Shown here piece by piece: positions 17,839 to 26,383 of a DNA stretch of 64,000 bases. How positions within the stretch are numbered: position 1 is the first letter of the stretch; every line of letters starts with the position of its first letter. Position numbers and translations under genes: made by a program. The stretch comes from Dorea_D sp963559605 (GTDB lineage Bacteria; Bacillota; Clostridia; Lachnospirales; Lachnospiraceae): positions 6,510 through 70,509 of the forward strand of contig CAUWLL010000011.1 of NCBI GenBank assembly GCA_963559605.1, in the 5' to 3' direction. A model generated the notes under the pieces. The model was not told the DNA's origin. It saw nothing but the letters and a program-made list of their open reading frames with translations, and did no database searches.

Positions 17839-19224
17839 ATGAAATTGAATCGAGTTATGATTGCCGCACCAAAGAGTGGGAGCGGAAAGACAACCATTAC
17901 CTGTGGTCTGCTACAGGCTTTTAAGGATGCAGGGAGAAAAGTGATTTCCTATAAATGTGGACCGGATTACATTGATCCCATGTTTCATCAAAAGGTAATT
18001 GATGTTCCGGCTAAAAATCTGGATACGTTTTTTACAGATGAGGAAACAACACGAAAGTTATTTTTAAAAAATAGAAAAGATGACGAGCTTGTCATATTGG
18101 AAGGTGTTATGGGGCTTTTCGACGGACTGGGTGGTGTTAGAGAAGAGGGTTCCTCTTATCATTTGGCTAAGGTTACAAAATCGCCTATTATTTTGGTGGT
18201 AGATGCCAAAGGAATGGGACGTTCTATAATTTCTCTGATTGCCGGTTTCTTAGCGTATGATAAGGAACAGCTTATCAAAGGAGTTATTCTAAACAGGATG
18301 TCAAAGGCTTATTATGAAACCATAAAACCGTTGATAGAACAGGAATTATCAATAGATGTTGTAGGATATTTTCCTGACTGTAAAGAGTTTTATGTAGGAA
18401 GTAGGCATTTGGGATTGATGATGCCGGATGAGATAGCAGATATTAGAGAACAATTGCAAAAGATTTCAAAGGAATTACAAAAAATGGTTTCTTTAGAGGC
18501 AGTGCTTCAAATAGCAGAAGATGCGGAAGAATTAGAAGCATATCCTGTGATTGCAAGTGCAGAAGTATGTGTTGCGGATGGGGCAAACAGAGCTATGATC
18601 GCAGTGGCAAAGGATGAAGCATTTTGCTTTTATTATGAGGATAACCTGCATTTATTGGAAGAATGTGGTGCAAAATTAGAAAATTTTTCTCCTCTTTATG
18701 ATAACGGTTTGCCGGATGGATGTTGCGGAATTCTGCTTGGAGGAGGCTATCCGGAGTTGTATGCAGATAAACTCAGTCAAAATGCAACTATGCTTCATGC
18801 AATTAAAAAGGCAGCAGAAAATAATATGCCTATTGTTGCGGAATGTGGTGGGTTTATGTATCTTCATTCAGTTATTGCAGATAAAGAAGACAGATCGTAT
18901 ACCCTAACGGAAGTTTTGCCGGCAAAATGTTACAATACAGGGAAGTTGGTTCGTTTCGGATACATAGAATTGGAAGGGAGAAACGGTGATTTCTTGCCAA
19001 AAGGAGAAATGATACGAGGGCATGAATTTCACTATTATGACAGTGAAGATAATGGGGCGGATTGTTTGGCGGTAAAGCCGGTAACAGGAAAAGGTTATCC
19101 TTGTATTATAACAAAGGGAAACTGTTTTGTTGGTTTTCCGCATTTGTATTATCCGTCTAATCCTGCATTTGCAGAAAAATTTGTAAAGAAGGCTAGAGAA
19201 TATAAGGAAAGGAAGAAATTATAA
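17839..19224 (+). CDS. cbiA: Cobyrinic acid a,c-diamide synthase CbiA
   Basis: A glutamine-dependent amidotransferase that amidates the a and c side chains of cobyrinic acid. ATG 17839 is chosen for its spacing to AAAGGAG; GTG 17827 would add four residues. The synthetase domain has IAAPKSGSGKTT and YKCGPDYIDPMFH, both diagnostic, and MGLFDGLGG. The glutaminase domain has VAECGGFMYL (nucleophilic Cys) and a C-terminal VGFPHLYYPSNPAFA with the partner His. Length (461 residues) is normal. Confidence 0.95.
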   Translation: MKLNRVMIAAPKSGSGKTTITCGLLQAFKDAGRKVISYKCGPDYIDPMFHQKVIDVPAKNLDTFFTDEETTRKLFLKNRKDDELVILEGVMGLFDGLGGVREEGSSYHLAKVTKSPIILVVDAKGMGRSIISLIAGFLAYDKEQLIKGVILNRMSKAYYETIKPLIEQELSIDVVGYFPDCKEFYVGSRHLGLMMPDEIADIREQLQKISKELQKMVSLEAVLQIAEDAEELEAYPVIASAEVCVADGANRAMIAVAKDEAFCFYYEDNLHLLEECGAKLENFSPLYDNGLPDGCCGILLGGGYPELYADKLSQNATMLHAIKKAAENNMPIVAECGGFMYLHSVIADKEDRSYTLTEVLPAKCYNTGKLVRFGYIELEGRNGDFLPKGEMIRGHEFHYYDSEDNGADCLAVKPVTGKGYPCIITKGNCFVGFPHLYYPSNPAFAEKFVKKAREYKERKKL

Positions 19225-19225
19225 A

Positions 19226-19468
19226 ATGGAAAATTCGCATCGTTTTTTTGAGAATAAAGAATGCAAATACTTTCCTTGTCATGAAGGCGTGGATGAGTTC
19301 AATTGTCTGTTTTGTTATTGTCCGTTGTATCATTTAGAGAATTGTCCTGGGAATCCAATTTATAAGGAGAGGGAAGATAAGAGGATAAAAGTGTGTAAAA
19401 ATTGTACATTTCCTCATAAGCCTGAGAACTATGATAGATTGGTAGGAATAATAAAGACGGTACGATAA
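19226..19468 (+). CDS. Small Cys-rich protein of B12 loci
   Basis: An 80-residue protein with nine cysteines spaced as C..C, CLFCYC, C and C..C, for example KECKYFPCHEG, NCLFCYCPLYHLENCPG and KVCKNCTFPHKPENYD. This matches the 'cysteine-rich small domain' that recurs beside, or fused to, cobalamin genes in Firmicutes. It probably binds a metal (Zn or Fe-S). It starts two bases after the cbiA stop behind AAGGAAAGGAAG, so it closes the operon. No biochemical role is established that I know of. Confidence 0.8.
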   Translation: MENSHRFFENKECKYFPCHEGVDEFNCLFCYCPLYHLENCPGNPIYKEREDKRIKVCKNCTFPHKPENYDRLVGIIKTVR

Positions 19469-19547
19469 GAACATAGTTAAAATAGCTAAAATTAATAGGA
19501 GGTCTGAACTGCATTCTTTATATGAGTCTTATAACCTAGCGCATTAA

Positions 19548-19679
19548 ATAATTCCGCTTGCGCTTCGTGGAGTAGTTGTGAAAAAAGATGGAACAAGAGC
19601 AAATGTTTTTGTTGGTGAAAATGCTCCAGTATTCGAAATCACTATTAATCCACCTTTATTTCATACAGCAGAACTCTAA
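19548..19679 (+). pseudogene. Possible remnant of a lost gene's 3' end
   Basis: Between the B12 operon and the terminator at 19,706 an open stretch of about 43 codons ends at TAA 19677-19679 and would read ...VKKDGTRANVFVGENAPVFE..., a plausible beta-strand protein tail. It has no convincing start (GTG 19578 lacks a ribosome site) and no visible parent upstream, so it is more likely the eroded end of a deleted gene than a real small protein. The rest of this 275-base gap shows nothing else. Confidence 0.25.
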
Positions 19680-19705
19680 AATAAAGTTGGATATATATAG
19701 AATAA

Positions 19706-19736
19706 AAATGGCAGCGATTTAGCTGTCATTTTTGTA
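19706..19736 (+). terminator. Hairpin terminator downstream of the B12 operon
   Basis: A nine-pair stem AATGGCAGC / GCTGTCATT (one G-T pair) around a six-base loop, followed by TTTTGT. It faces the convergent AraC gene, which ends at 19,743, and would stop transcription leaving the corrinoid operon. Confidence 0.7.
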
Positions 19737-19742
19737 TAGCAA

Positions 19743-20681
19743 TCAGGATTGATCATCACGATAGATTTTACTTGTTGTTCTAAATTTTTCGGCAATACTT
19801 TTTACAGAAGTTGCATAGTCCAAAGGTGACATTCCGGTAATGGCTTTGAAACGCTTCGAAAAATAAGGGAGCGAGCTGTAGGATAAAAAGTATGCGATTT
19901 CGGTAAAGTTCATAATGCCATTTCGGATAAGTTCTTTTGCTTTTTCTATTTTCATTTTATTGAAATAATCAATCGGCCCACAATTTTTATAATCGTCAAA
20001 GAGAGTATATAAAGAAGAGCGGCTTATAGAAAATGCATCGCAAATATTTTGTACCGTTAGTTGTTCGCAAATATGAGTTTCCATGAATGTGATGATCTGT
20101 GTACACAACGTTTCCCGGGCGGTGTGCCGGCCGGTAGTAGGCTGGGTGGTGCGTTGCTTATGTATAGTTGTAGACGAATGATTTCGCCTGCAGTTAATTA
20201 GAAAAAGTTCCATAAATAAAAGGATAAGCTGTGGTGCGGCAAAAGGAATTTCAGGCTTCAGTAACACCTGCTCTACATATGGAAGGTGTAATGGGGTTCG
20301 AAAGGTCTGACGGGCTTCTGCGATGATAAGAGAAATCAGATTTCGTTCATCATCCGTCAAATGAAAGCTTTTTTTTACAAAAAACTGAATCGCCGGTGAA
20401 AAAGTTAAAAATGAACAGGCTACTAAATTCAAGGGAGATTTTCCGATGGATTTGAATGCGTGAAATTCATTTGGCTGATGAAAAATTACATCACCAGCAT
20501 TCATTGTCACTTCGCGATCACCTGCGGTAACGGAAAGCACGCCGCTATCTACGTATAGAAATTCCCAAAAATTATGGGATTCTCCGTGGAAAACGAAATC
20601 TTTTGCATATTCAAAATAGTGAATTGTGATAATAGAATCGATTACAATTTCCTTTTTCAGGTAAGTATTTATATACGCCAT
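19743..20681 (-). CDS. AraC-family transcription regulator with cupin sensor domain
   Basis: A 312-residue regulator. The N-terminal cupin-like sugar-sensing part includes GDVIFHQPNEFHAFKS; the C-terminal ~100 residues hold two helix-turn-helix units (LTVQNICDAFSISRSSLYTLF and ILSYSS-type FTEIAYFLSYSSLPYFSKRF) ending in TGMSPLDYA, the AraC signature. It is divergent from the glycosidase operon, with its own promoter and an AAGGAGGC site. It most likely activates the glycoside/transport genes in response to a breakdown product. The ligand is not predictable. Confidence 0.9.
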   Translation of the reverse strand: MAYINTYLKKEIVIDSIITIHYFEYAKDFVFHGESHNFWEFLYVDSGVLSVTAGDREVTMNAGDVIFHQPNEFHAFKSIGKSPLNLVACSFLTFSPAIQFFVKKSFHLTDDERNLISLIIAEARQTFRTPLHLPYVEQVLLKPEIPFAAPQLILLFMELFLINCRRNHSSTTIHKQRTTQPTTGRHTARETLCTQIITFMETHICEQLTVQNICDAFSISRSSLYTLFDDYKNCGPIDYFNKMKIEKAKELIRNGIMNFTEIAYFLSYSSLPYFSKRFKAITGMSPLDYATSVKSIAEKFRTTSKIYRDDQS

Positions 20682-20701
20682 TTTGCTTGCCTCCTTGGGA
20701 T

Positions 20702-20730
20702 ATTATAGCAGAAAATGGATAATATGACAA
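20702..20730 (-). promoter_or_regulatory. Sigma-A-type promoter of the AraC gene
   Basis: On the minus strand TTGTCA and TATAAT are separated by exactly 17 bases, about 20-50 bases upstream of the AraC start. The match to consensus is very good. Confidence 0.65.
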
Positions 20731-20743
20731 CATTAAAGAACAA

Positions 20744-20778
20744 AACTATAAGCATAGTTGTGCATTATGATGTATAAT
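20744..20778 (+). promoter_or_regulatory. Dyad and -10 element upstream of the glycosidase operon
   Basis: The 16-base dyad AACTATAAGCATAGTT (20744-20759; six-base arms) lies 13 bases upstream of a perfect TATAAT (20773-20778). The -35 position is covered by the dyad and has no consensus hexamer, as expected for an activator-dependent promoter. A binding site for the divergent AraC protein is inferred. Confidence 0.4.
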
Positions 20779-20840
20779 TCAATCAATAAAAAGAAAAATA
20801 TAGACATTATAACTAAAGGTTTTTGGGAGAGAGGTAAGGA

Positions 20841-22727
20841 ATGATGATCATTGACGTGAATGATAGCCAGCTAGAATTAAATGAGAAAACGCTGCGGCTT
20901 TTTGTAAAAAAGGGAAATCAAATCTGGAAATTTAGAGAAGGTGCAAAATTACATATAGAATGTGAAGAAGCAACAGTAAATTTTGCTGATGCATCAAAAA
21001 TTAGCCATAAAGAATTTGTTTCTGGTGTTGGGAGAGGAATTCAGAGTCATTTTTCAGGATTTGAAGTAAATGGAGAAAAAGTTCCATATGCGTTTGACAC
21101 GATAGTATGGGTTGAATATGCGACCGAAAATGTATTTTTCGAGTGGATTCCTATTTGTGAAGAAGGACTTACAGTGAAGAGAGTGTATTGGCCAGGGGAA
21201 ATGGAATTCGATGAAGCAAAAGATTCTTGGTATTCACTTTTAAATTGTCAACAGGGAGTGTTACTTCCAAATACATGGAAAACAGAGGTAAGCAAGGTTG
21301 TATTTGATGGTTTTTTTGAAACGGCCGGTGGATACATGCCATGGTACTCACAGATTCGCGACAAAGAAGGATATATCGCGATTTGCTTAACACCATGGAA
21401 TGCAGGCTGGAAGGTGGAGCATCCTGAAAATGGACCATACACACATTTGGGAATGTACTTTGAGCCAAGCCTTGGAAAGATGGATTACCGCAGAGTGGTT
21501 CGCTACACATTCTTAGAGAATTGTGATTATAACGATATGTGTAAGGTTTACAGAAGCTATGTGAGAGAAGAAGGAAGACTTCGCACACTTGCAGAGAAAG
21601 CAATACAGAATCCTACGATCAATGATTTGATTGGATGTGCATTTGTACATAAAGGAATCAAAACAAAAGTTCAGAATGATTCAAGCTTCTTTAATCCGGA
21701 AAATCCAAATAAAAATGACAATATGATTACTTTTGAACAGCGTGAAAAAGAAATTAGAGAAATTCATGAACTTGGAGTGGAAAAGCTTTACATGCATTTA
21801 GATGGCTGGGCACAGCCAGGATATGATAATCAGCATCCAGACTATTATCCAATCTGCGAAGAGGCAGGCGGAGAAGAGGCAATGAAATCTCTTGTAGATA
21901 CAATGCATGAACTTGGATATATGTTTGGGATTCATGATCAGTACAGAGACTATTACTTAGCTGCTGAAACATATGATGAGCATTTTGCGTGCAGACTTCC
22001 GGATGGAACAGTTCCGGGACATAATCGATGGGCGGGGGGACCACAAACATATCTTTGTGGAACACAGGCGCCATATTATGTAAAACGTAACTTTGGTTAT
22101 TTGGAAGAAAAAGGAATTAAATTAGACGGAGCTTACCTAGACGTATTCACATGTAATGAAGGAGATGAATGTGCAAATCCTCATCACAGAATGACAAGAA
22201 AAGAATGCTACGATTATAGAGAACTTTGCTTTAGATATTTACTTTCTAAAGATATTCTTCCAAGCTCGGAAGAGGTAAGCGACTGGTGTGTGCCAAGCAT
22301 GGTAATGTGCCATTATGCCCCGTATGAATTCATGACGGAAAAACCTGGTACACCAAAGAAAGGAGTTCCGGTTCCATTATTCAACCTTGTATATCATGAT
22401 TGTCTGATTGAACCATGGATGATGGATAAAGTAGGTGCAGATGAAGATTACATGTTATATGCCCTTTTAAATGGTGGTGCGCCGTATATTGTACGAGATG
22501 GTGCATATCCAAATACAGACGGGGCTTTCGATGGCGGTGTGGAATTCACGTTAGCTGAACAAAGAGATCGATGCAAGGTAGTTTCTGATCTTCACGAGAA
22601 AGTAGCAAAATTCGAACTTGTACGTCATGAATTTGTAGATGGAAATTATAGCATTCAAAGAAGCGTATTTTCGGATGGAACAACAGTTACTGTAGATTTT
22701 GAAAAGCAGACATATGTGGTTAGTTAA
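20841..22727 (+). CDS. GH129-like glycosidase, probable alpha-N-acetylgalactosaminidase
   Basis: A 628-residue protein with no signal peptide, so cytoplasmic. An N-terminal beta domain (to about residue 260) is followed by a barrel containing GVEKLYMHLDGWAQPGYDN, GYMFGIHDQYRDYY, DGAYLDVFTCNEGDE and ILPSSEEVSDW. From memory, GH129 NagBb uses D435 as nucleophile and E478 as acid/base; here an Asp (D434 in AYLDV) and two Glu (E477-E478) fall at almost the same positions, and the overall length agrees. GH101 and DUF5696 proteins are related alternatives. It is the first gene of the operon, beside a Gfo/Idh/MocA oxidoreductase and sugar transporter, which suggests import of GalNAc-alpha-peptides or oligosaccharides. 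Confidence 0.68.
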   Translation: MMIIDVNDSQLELNEKTLRLFVKKGNQIWKFREGAKLHIECEEATVNFADASKISHKEFVSGVGRGIQSHFSGFEVNGEKVPYAFDTIVWVEYATENVFFEWIPICEEGLTVKRVYWPGEMEFDEAKDSWYSLLNCQQGVLLPNTWKTEVSKVVFDGFFETAGGYMPWYSQIRDKEGYIAICLTPWNAGWKVEHPENGPYTHLGMYFEPSLGKMDYRRVVRYTFLENCDYNDMCKVYRSYVREEGRLRTLAEKAIQNPTINDLIGCAFVHKGIKTKVQNDSSFFNPENPNKNDNMITFEQREKEIREIHELGVEKLYMHLDGWAQPGYDNQHPDYYPICEEAGGEEAMKSLVDTMHELGYMFGIHDQYRDYYLAAETYDEHFACRLPDGTVPGHNRWAGGPQTYLCGTQAPYYVKRNFGYLEEKGIKLDGAYLDVFTCNEGDECANPHHRMTRKECYDYRELCFRYLLSKDILPSSEEVSDWCVPSMVMCHYAPYEFMTEKPGTPKKGVPVPLFNLVYHDCLIEPWMMDKVGADEDYMLYALLNGGAPYIVRDGAYPNTDGAFDGGVEFTLAEQRDRCKVVSDLHEKVAKFELVRHEFVDGNYSIQRSVFSDGTTVTVDFEKQTYVVS

Positions 22728-22744
22728 AAAAAGGGGTGTAAAAG

Positions 22745-24052
22745 ATGGGGAAATGTATCACAGTTGCAATTGCAGGACTTGGCTCTAGAGGATATGACGA
22801 GTACGCACAGGCACAGAAACAGTTTCCGCAAAAGATGAAAATTGTTGCAGTTGCGGATATTGATCCAGAAAAAGTTCAAATTGCTGCAAAAGAATTTGAT
22901 ATTCCTAAGAAACATTGTTATGGAAGCGCTGAGGAAATGCTGGAGCAGAAACGATTAGCGGATGTAATGTTCATTGCAACGCAGGATAGACAGCATGTAG
23001 GACAGGCGATTCCGGCATTAAGAAAAGGTTACCATTTACTTTTAGAGAAGCCGATTTCTCCGGCACTTGAGGAATGCAGAGAATTGGTGGAAGTTGCAAA
23101 AGAGTGTAACCGACGAGTTGTTGTTTGCCATGTACTTCGCTATACGCCAATTTACCAGAAAGTAAAAGAATTATTGGCTGGTGGCGAAATCGGAGAAATC
23201 GTATCCATTATGGCGGCGGAAAATGTTGGCTGGTGGCACATGGCACATAGTTTTGTGCGTGGAAACTGGAGAAATTCAAATGAAACAAGCCCAATGATTT
23301 TGCAGAAATGCTGTCACGATATGGATTTATATATGTGGCTTGCAGGAAAAACTTGTGAATCTCTTTCTTCTTATGGAAGCACGTATCTGTTTAAAGAAGA
23401 AAAAGCGCCGGAAGGATGCGCGAAGAGATGCCTAGATTGTAAAATTGAAAATTGTCCATTTAATGCAGAGGATATTTATTTAAACAGTAATATTACAGGC
23501 GTCCGCTTTGGCAAAAAGGGGTGGCCGGGAAATGTGCTTGTAAATGGAGAAGTTACAGAAGAAAAATTAATCGAAGCATTGCAGACAGGACCTTATGGAA
23601 GATGTGTTTATCATTGCGATAATAACGTTGTAGATCATCAGGTTGTTAATTTAAATATGACAGATGGGACAACAATGAGCTTTACCATGTGCGGTTTTTC
23701 ATCTTCAATTGCAAGATATGCAAAATTCCATGGAACAAAAGGTGAATTAATTGTAAACATGGATTCGAATGTCTTAGATGCAAATGAAATCGTTTTAAGA
23801 AAATTTGGACCACAGGTAGAGGAAACAAGAATCGATGTATCCACATTATCAGATAATTTCTCAGGACATGGTGGTGGAGATATCAAGATGGTAGAAGAAT
23901 TTCTAGATGTGTTAAGTGGGGAAAAAGAAGCAAGTCCATATGTAACATCGTTGAAAGTATCCACGGAGAGTCATTATTGTGCTCTTGCGGCAGAAGAGTC
24001 TAGAGTCAATGGTGGAAAGGTGATTGATTTGGAATGCTATCGTCATGAATAG
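22745..24052 (+). CDS. Gfo/Idh/MocA-family oxidoreductase
   Basis: A 435-residue NAD(P)-dependent protein. The N-terminal Rossmann fold has VAIAGLGSRGYDEYA and the EKP motif (LLLEKPISPALEE); the C-terminal substrate domain has NWRNSNETSPMILQKCCHDMDLY and SGHGGGDIKMVEEFL. A Cys-rich insert CAKRCLDCKIENCPF (about residues 220-234) could hold a metal. Members oxidise sugars or act through transient oxidation as glycosidases (GH4-like mechanism; GH109 alpha-GalNAc-ases belong to this superfamily). The sequence alone does not decide. It follows the GH129-like gene by 17 bases behind an AAAGGGG site. Confidence 0.85.
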   Translation: MGKCITVAIAGLGSRGYDEYAQAQKQFPQKMKIVAVADIDPEKVQIAAKEFDIPKKHCYGSAEEMLEQKRLADVMFIATQDRQHVGQAIPALRKGYHLLLEKPISPALEECRELVEVAKECNRRVVVCHVLRYTPIYQKVKELLAGGEIGEIVSIMAAENVGWWHMAHSFVRGNWRNSNETSPMILQKCCHDMDLYMWLAGKTCESLSSYGSTYLFKEEKAPEGCAKRCLDCKIENCPFNAEDIYLNSNITGVRFGKKGWPGNVLVNGEVTEEKLIEALQTGPYGRCVYHCDNNVVDHQVVNLNMTDGTTMSFTMCGFSSSIARYAKFHGTKGELIVNMDSNVLDANEIVLRKFGPQVEETRIDVSTLSDNFSGHGGGDIKMVEEFLDVLSGEKEASPYVTSLKVSTESHYCALAAEESRVNGGKVIDLECYRHE

Positions 24053-24056
24053 ATGT

Positions 24057-24120
24057 GAAGGCCATAGTGAAAAGGCTTCATATATATGTTAATCGCTCGA
24101 GGGTATGTGATTTGAGCGTT
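24057..24120 (+). other. Two intercistronic hairpins
   Basis: Between the oxidoreductase and binding-protein genes are two small stems: GAAGGCC/GGCTTC (24057-24079, one bulge) and AATCGCTC/GAGCGTT (24091-24120). Neither has a T-run, so they look like mRNA processing or stabilising structures rather than full terminators, which often precede a highly expressed binding-protein gene. Confidence 0.35.
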
Positions 24121-24164
24121 GACTATTCAAATTCTAAAAAATGAAAGAAAAGGAGAGATGTTTT

Positions 24165-25430
24165 ATGAAAAAGAGTTTGAAAAAATTAGTAGCACTTGGT
24201 TTAGTAGTGGTTATGGGTGCAGCAATGCTTGTAGGCTGCGGTGGAAAAAAAGGAGAAACAAAGGACGGAAAAACAGAAATTACACTTGGATACTGGGACA
24301 AAAACCAGAAAGTTGCTATGGAGAACTTGAAAGAGGCTTATGAAAAATCTCAGGATAAAGTAACAGTAAAACTTCAGCTTACACCATACAAAGAGTATTG
24401 GAACAAATTAGAAGCTTCAGCAACAGGTGGAACAGCGCCGGATGTATTTTGGGTAAATGTTCTTCATCTTGACAGCTATCTTGACGGACAGATTTTAGCA
24501 GACATCACAGACGCTGTAAAAGGATCTGATATAAACGATGGTTTTGCAAAGGTACTTGTAAACAACTATGTTCGTGATGGTAAAAATTATGCTGTACCAA
24601 AAGATTTCGATACAAATGCTTTATGGTACAACAAAGAACTTTTTGATAAAGCCGGTGTTGCATATCCGACAGATGATATGACATATGAAGATTTAAAGGC
24701 TCTTTGCAAAGAATTAAAAGATAAACTTCCGAAAGGCGTGTACCCATTTGCGTGTCCGGTAGACTTCCAGACATGGTACTACCAGACAGTATATGCCAAC
24801 GGTGGATACATTTTAAATGAAGATGCAACAGCTACAGGATATGATGATCCAAAAACACAGGAAGGTATTCAGTGCTGGATCGATATGATCAACGAAGGAT
24901 ACGCTCCATCAGCAGCAGCGCTTGCTGAAACATCAGCAGACGCTATGTTCGAAGGACAGCAGGTAGCTATGAGCTTTGCAGGATCTTACATGGTTCCTCA
25001 GTATGTTCAGAATGATGTGATCACAGATAAAATTGATTGTGTAGAAATTCCTTCATTCAACGGAAAAGAAGCAAACTGTATCAATGGACTTGGATATGCA
25101 GTATACTCACAGTCTAAAAATATCGAAGCAGCTACAGATTTTGCAATCTGGCTTGGAAGTACAGAAGCTCAGAAAATTCAGGGTGAGACAGGTGTTGTTA
25201 TTTCAGCACGTACAGATTCCCAGAAATATTTTGCCGAAACACAGACAAAATACAACCTTGCCGCATATACAAACCATGCAGACAAAGCGTACCCACTTCC
25301 AGTCTGCTTAAAAGCAGCAGAAATTTACGACTTAGAAGCAAAAGAAATTCAGAAGGCATACAATGGAGAAGCGCCGCTTGCCGAGGTATGTAAAGAATTA
25401 AAAACACAGGCTGATGCATTGTTAAAATAA
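24165..25430 (+). CDS. Sugar ABC transporter substrate-binding lipoprotein
   Basis: A 421-residue family 1 (MalE-like) binding protein. ATG 24165 follows AAAGGAGAG; the upstream ATG 24141 precedes that site and is not used. The signal peptide ends in AAMLVGCGG with the lipidated Cys. The mature part has TLGYWDKN, GGTAPDVFWVNVLHLDSYL and AVPKDFDTNALWYNKELFDKAG, the standard carbohydrate-binding protein layout. It should deliver a mono- or oligosaccharide (possibly GalNAc-containing) to the two permeases that follow. The ATPase is not in the locus, so a shared MsmK-type subunit is likely. Confidence 0.92.
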   Translation: MKKSLKKLVALGLVVVMGAAMLVGCGGKKGETKDGKTEITLGYWDKNQKVAMENLKEAYEKSQDKVTVKLQLTPYKEYWNKLEASATGGTAPDVFWVNVLHLDSYLDGQILADITDAVKGSDINDGFAKVLVNNYVRDGKNYAVPKDFDTNALWYNKELFDKAGVAYPTDDMTYEDLKALCKELKDKLPKGVYPFACPVDFQTWYYQTVYANGGYILNEDATATGYDDPKTQEGIQCWIDMINEGYAPSAAALAETSADAMFEGQQVAMSFAGSYMVPQYVQNDVITDKIDCVEIPSFNGKEANCINGLGYAVYSQSKNIEAATDFAIWLGSTEAQKIQGETGVVISARTDSQKYFAETQTKYNLAAYTNHADKAYPLPVCLKAAEIYDLEAKEIQKAYNGEAPLAEVCKELKTQADALLK

Positions 25431-25445
25431 TAAGTAGGTGAAATT

Positions 25446-26372
25446 ATGGCTGAGAGCAAAGTTGCAGTGAAGACACCAAAGAAAAAGGTGTCTTCATGGA
25501 AGAAAAAAGATTGGATTGCGGCATATGTATTTATTGCGCCAGTAACATTAGGATTGGTTATATTTTATATATGGCCGTTTATCCAGAACGTTTGGTTCAG
25601 TTTCAATGATGTAAATAAGTTTAATATTGCCACTTTTTGTGGACTTGAAAATTACCAAAAGCTTTTAACAGACAAAGAAGTTTGGAGAGCATTCTTCAAT
25701 ACATTAAAATATGTAGTTATAACAGTTCCAGTAGGGCTTTTCATGTCAATTTTGTTGGCAGCGCTTATGAATTCTAAAATCAAAGGAAAATCCATTTATC
25801 GTACATTGTATTTCTTACCTTCCGTAACAATGTCAGCAGCAGTTGCACTTGTTTGAAAATGGATGTACAACGAAAAAATTGGTATTTTGAATAACATTAT
25901 TCGTGCATTAGGAGGAGAAGGTCATAGCTGGGTGACAGATCCCAAGACAGCGCTTTTTTGTATCATGTTAATTGGTATTTGGAGCAGTATGGGGTATAAT
26001 ATGATCATTTTGCTGGCTGGTATGCAAGGAATCTCAACTTCTTACTACGAAGCAGCTGAGATTGACGGAGCAGGACCGTTTGCAAGATTTTTCAAGATTA
26101 CCATCCCAATGCTTACGCCGACAATTTTCTTCGTATTGATCACAGGTATTATAGGTGGATTTCAGGTATTCGATGTTGTATATATGATGATCGGTACAAC
26201 GAACCCTGCGTTCGAAAGTACACAGACAATGGTACAGATTTTCTACCGGGCAGCATTCTCGTATGGTACAAAAGGATACGCGGCAGCTATTTCAATTTTC
26301 ATTTTTATAATTATTATGTTAGTAACTGTTGTACAACTCATTGTTCAGAAAAAATGGGTTAACTACGATTAA
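25446..26372 (+). pseudogene. Sugar ABC permease (MalF type) interrupted by in-frame TGA
   Basis: One continuous frame of 309 codons is broken only by TGA at 25854-25856. The first part (137 codons, MAESK... to ...SAAVALV) has the N-terminal membrane anchor and start of the permease domain; the second (from KWMYNEKIGILNNI) has the EAA loop YYEAAEIDGAGPFARFFKITIP. In MalF-like proteins the position of the stop is a conserved Trp (VW.WM...G.LN), so TGG to TGA is the simplest reading. It may be a true null mutation, a sequencing error, or read through. Without it the transporter lacks one membrane subunit. The frame, ribosome site and both neighbours are otherwise intact. Confidence 0.85.
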
Positions 26373-26383
26373 GGAGGAGAAGC

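Noticed and set aside
22745..24052. Gfo/Idh/MocA protein called as a GH109 alpha-N-acetylgalactosaminidase
   Set aside because: The GHGGGD string is shared with ordinary oxidoreductases of the family and I cannot see a GH109-specific feature.
25446..26372. TGA in the permease as selenocysteine
   Set aside because: The expected residue is Trp, the family has no selenoproteins and no hairpin resembling a bacterial SECIS is evident just after the TGA.
25446..26372. Genetic code with TGA as Trp
   Set aside because: Many genes here end in TGA and use TGG for Trp, so the standard bacterial code holds.
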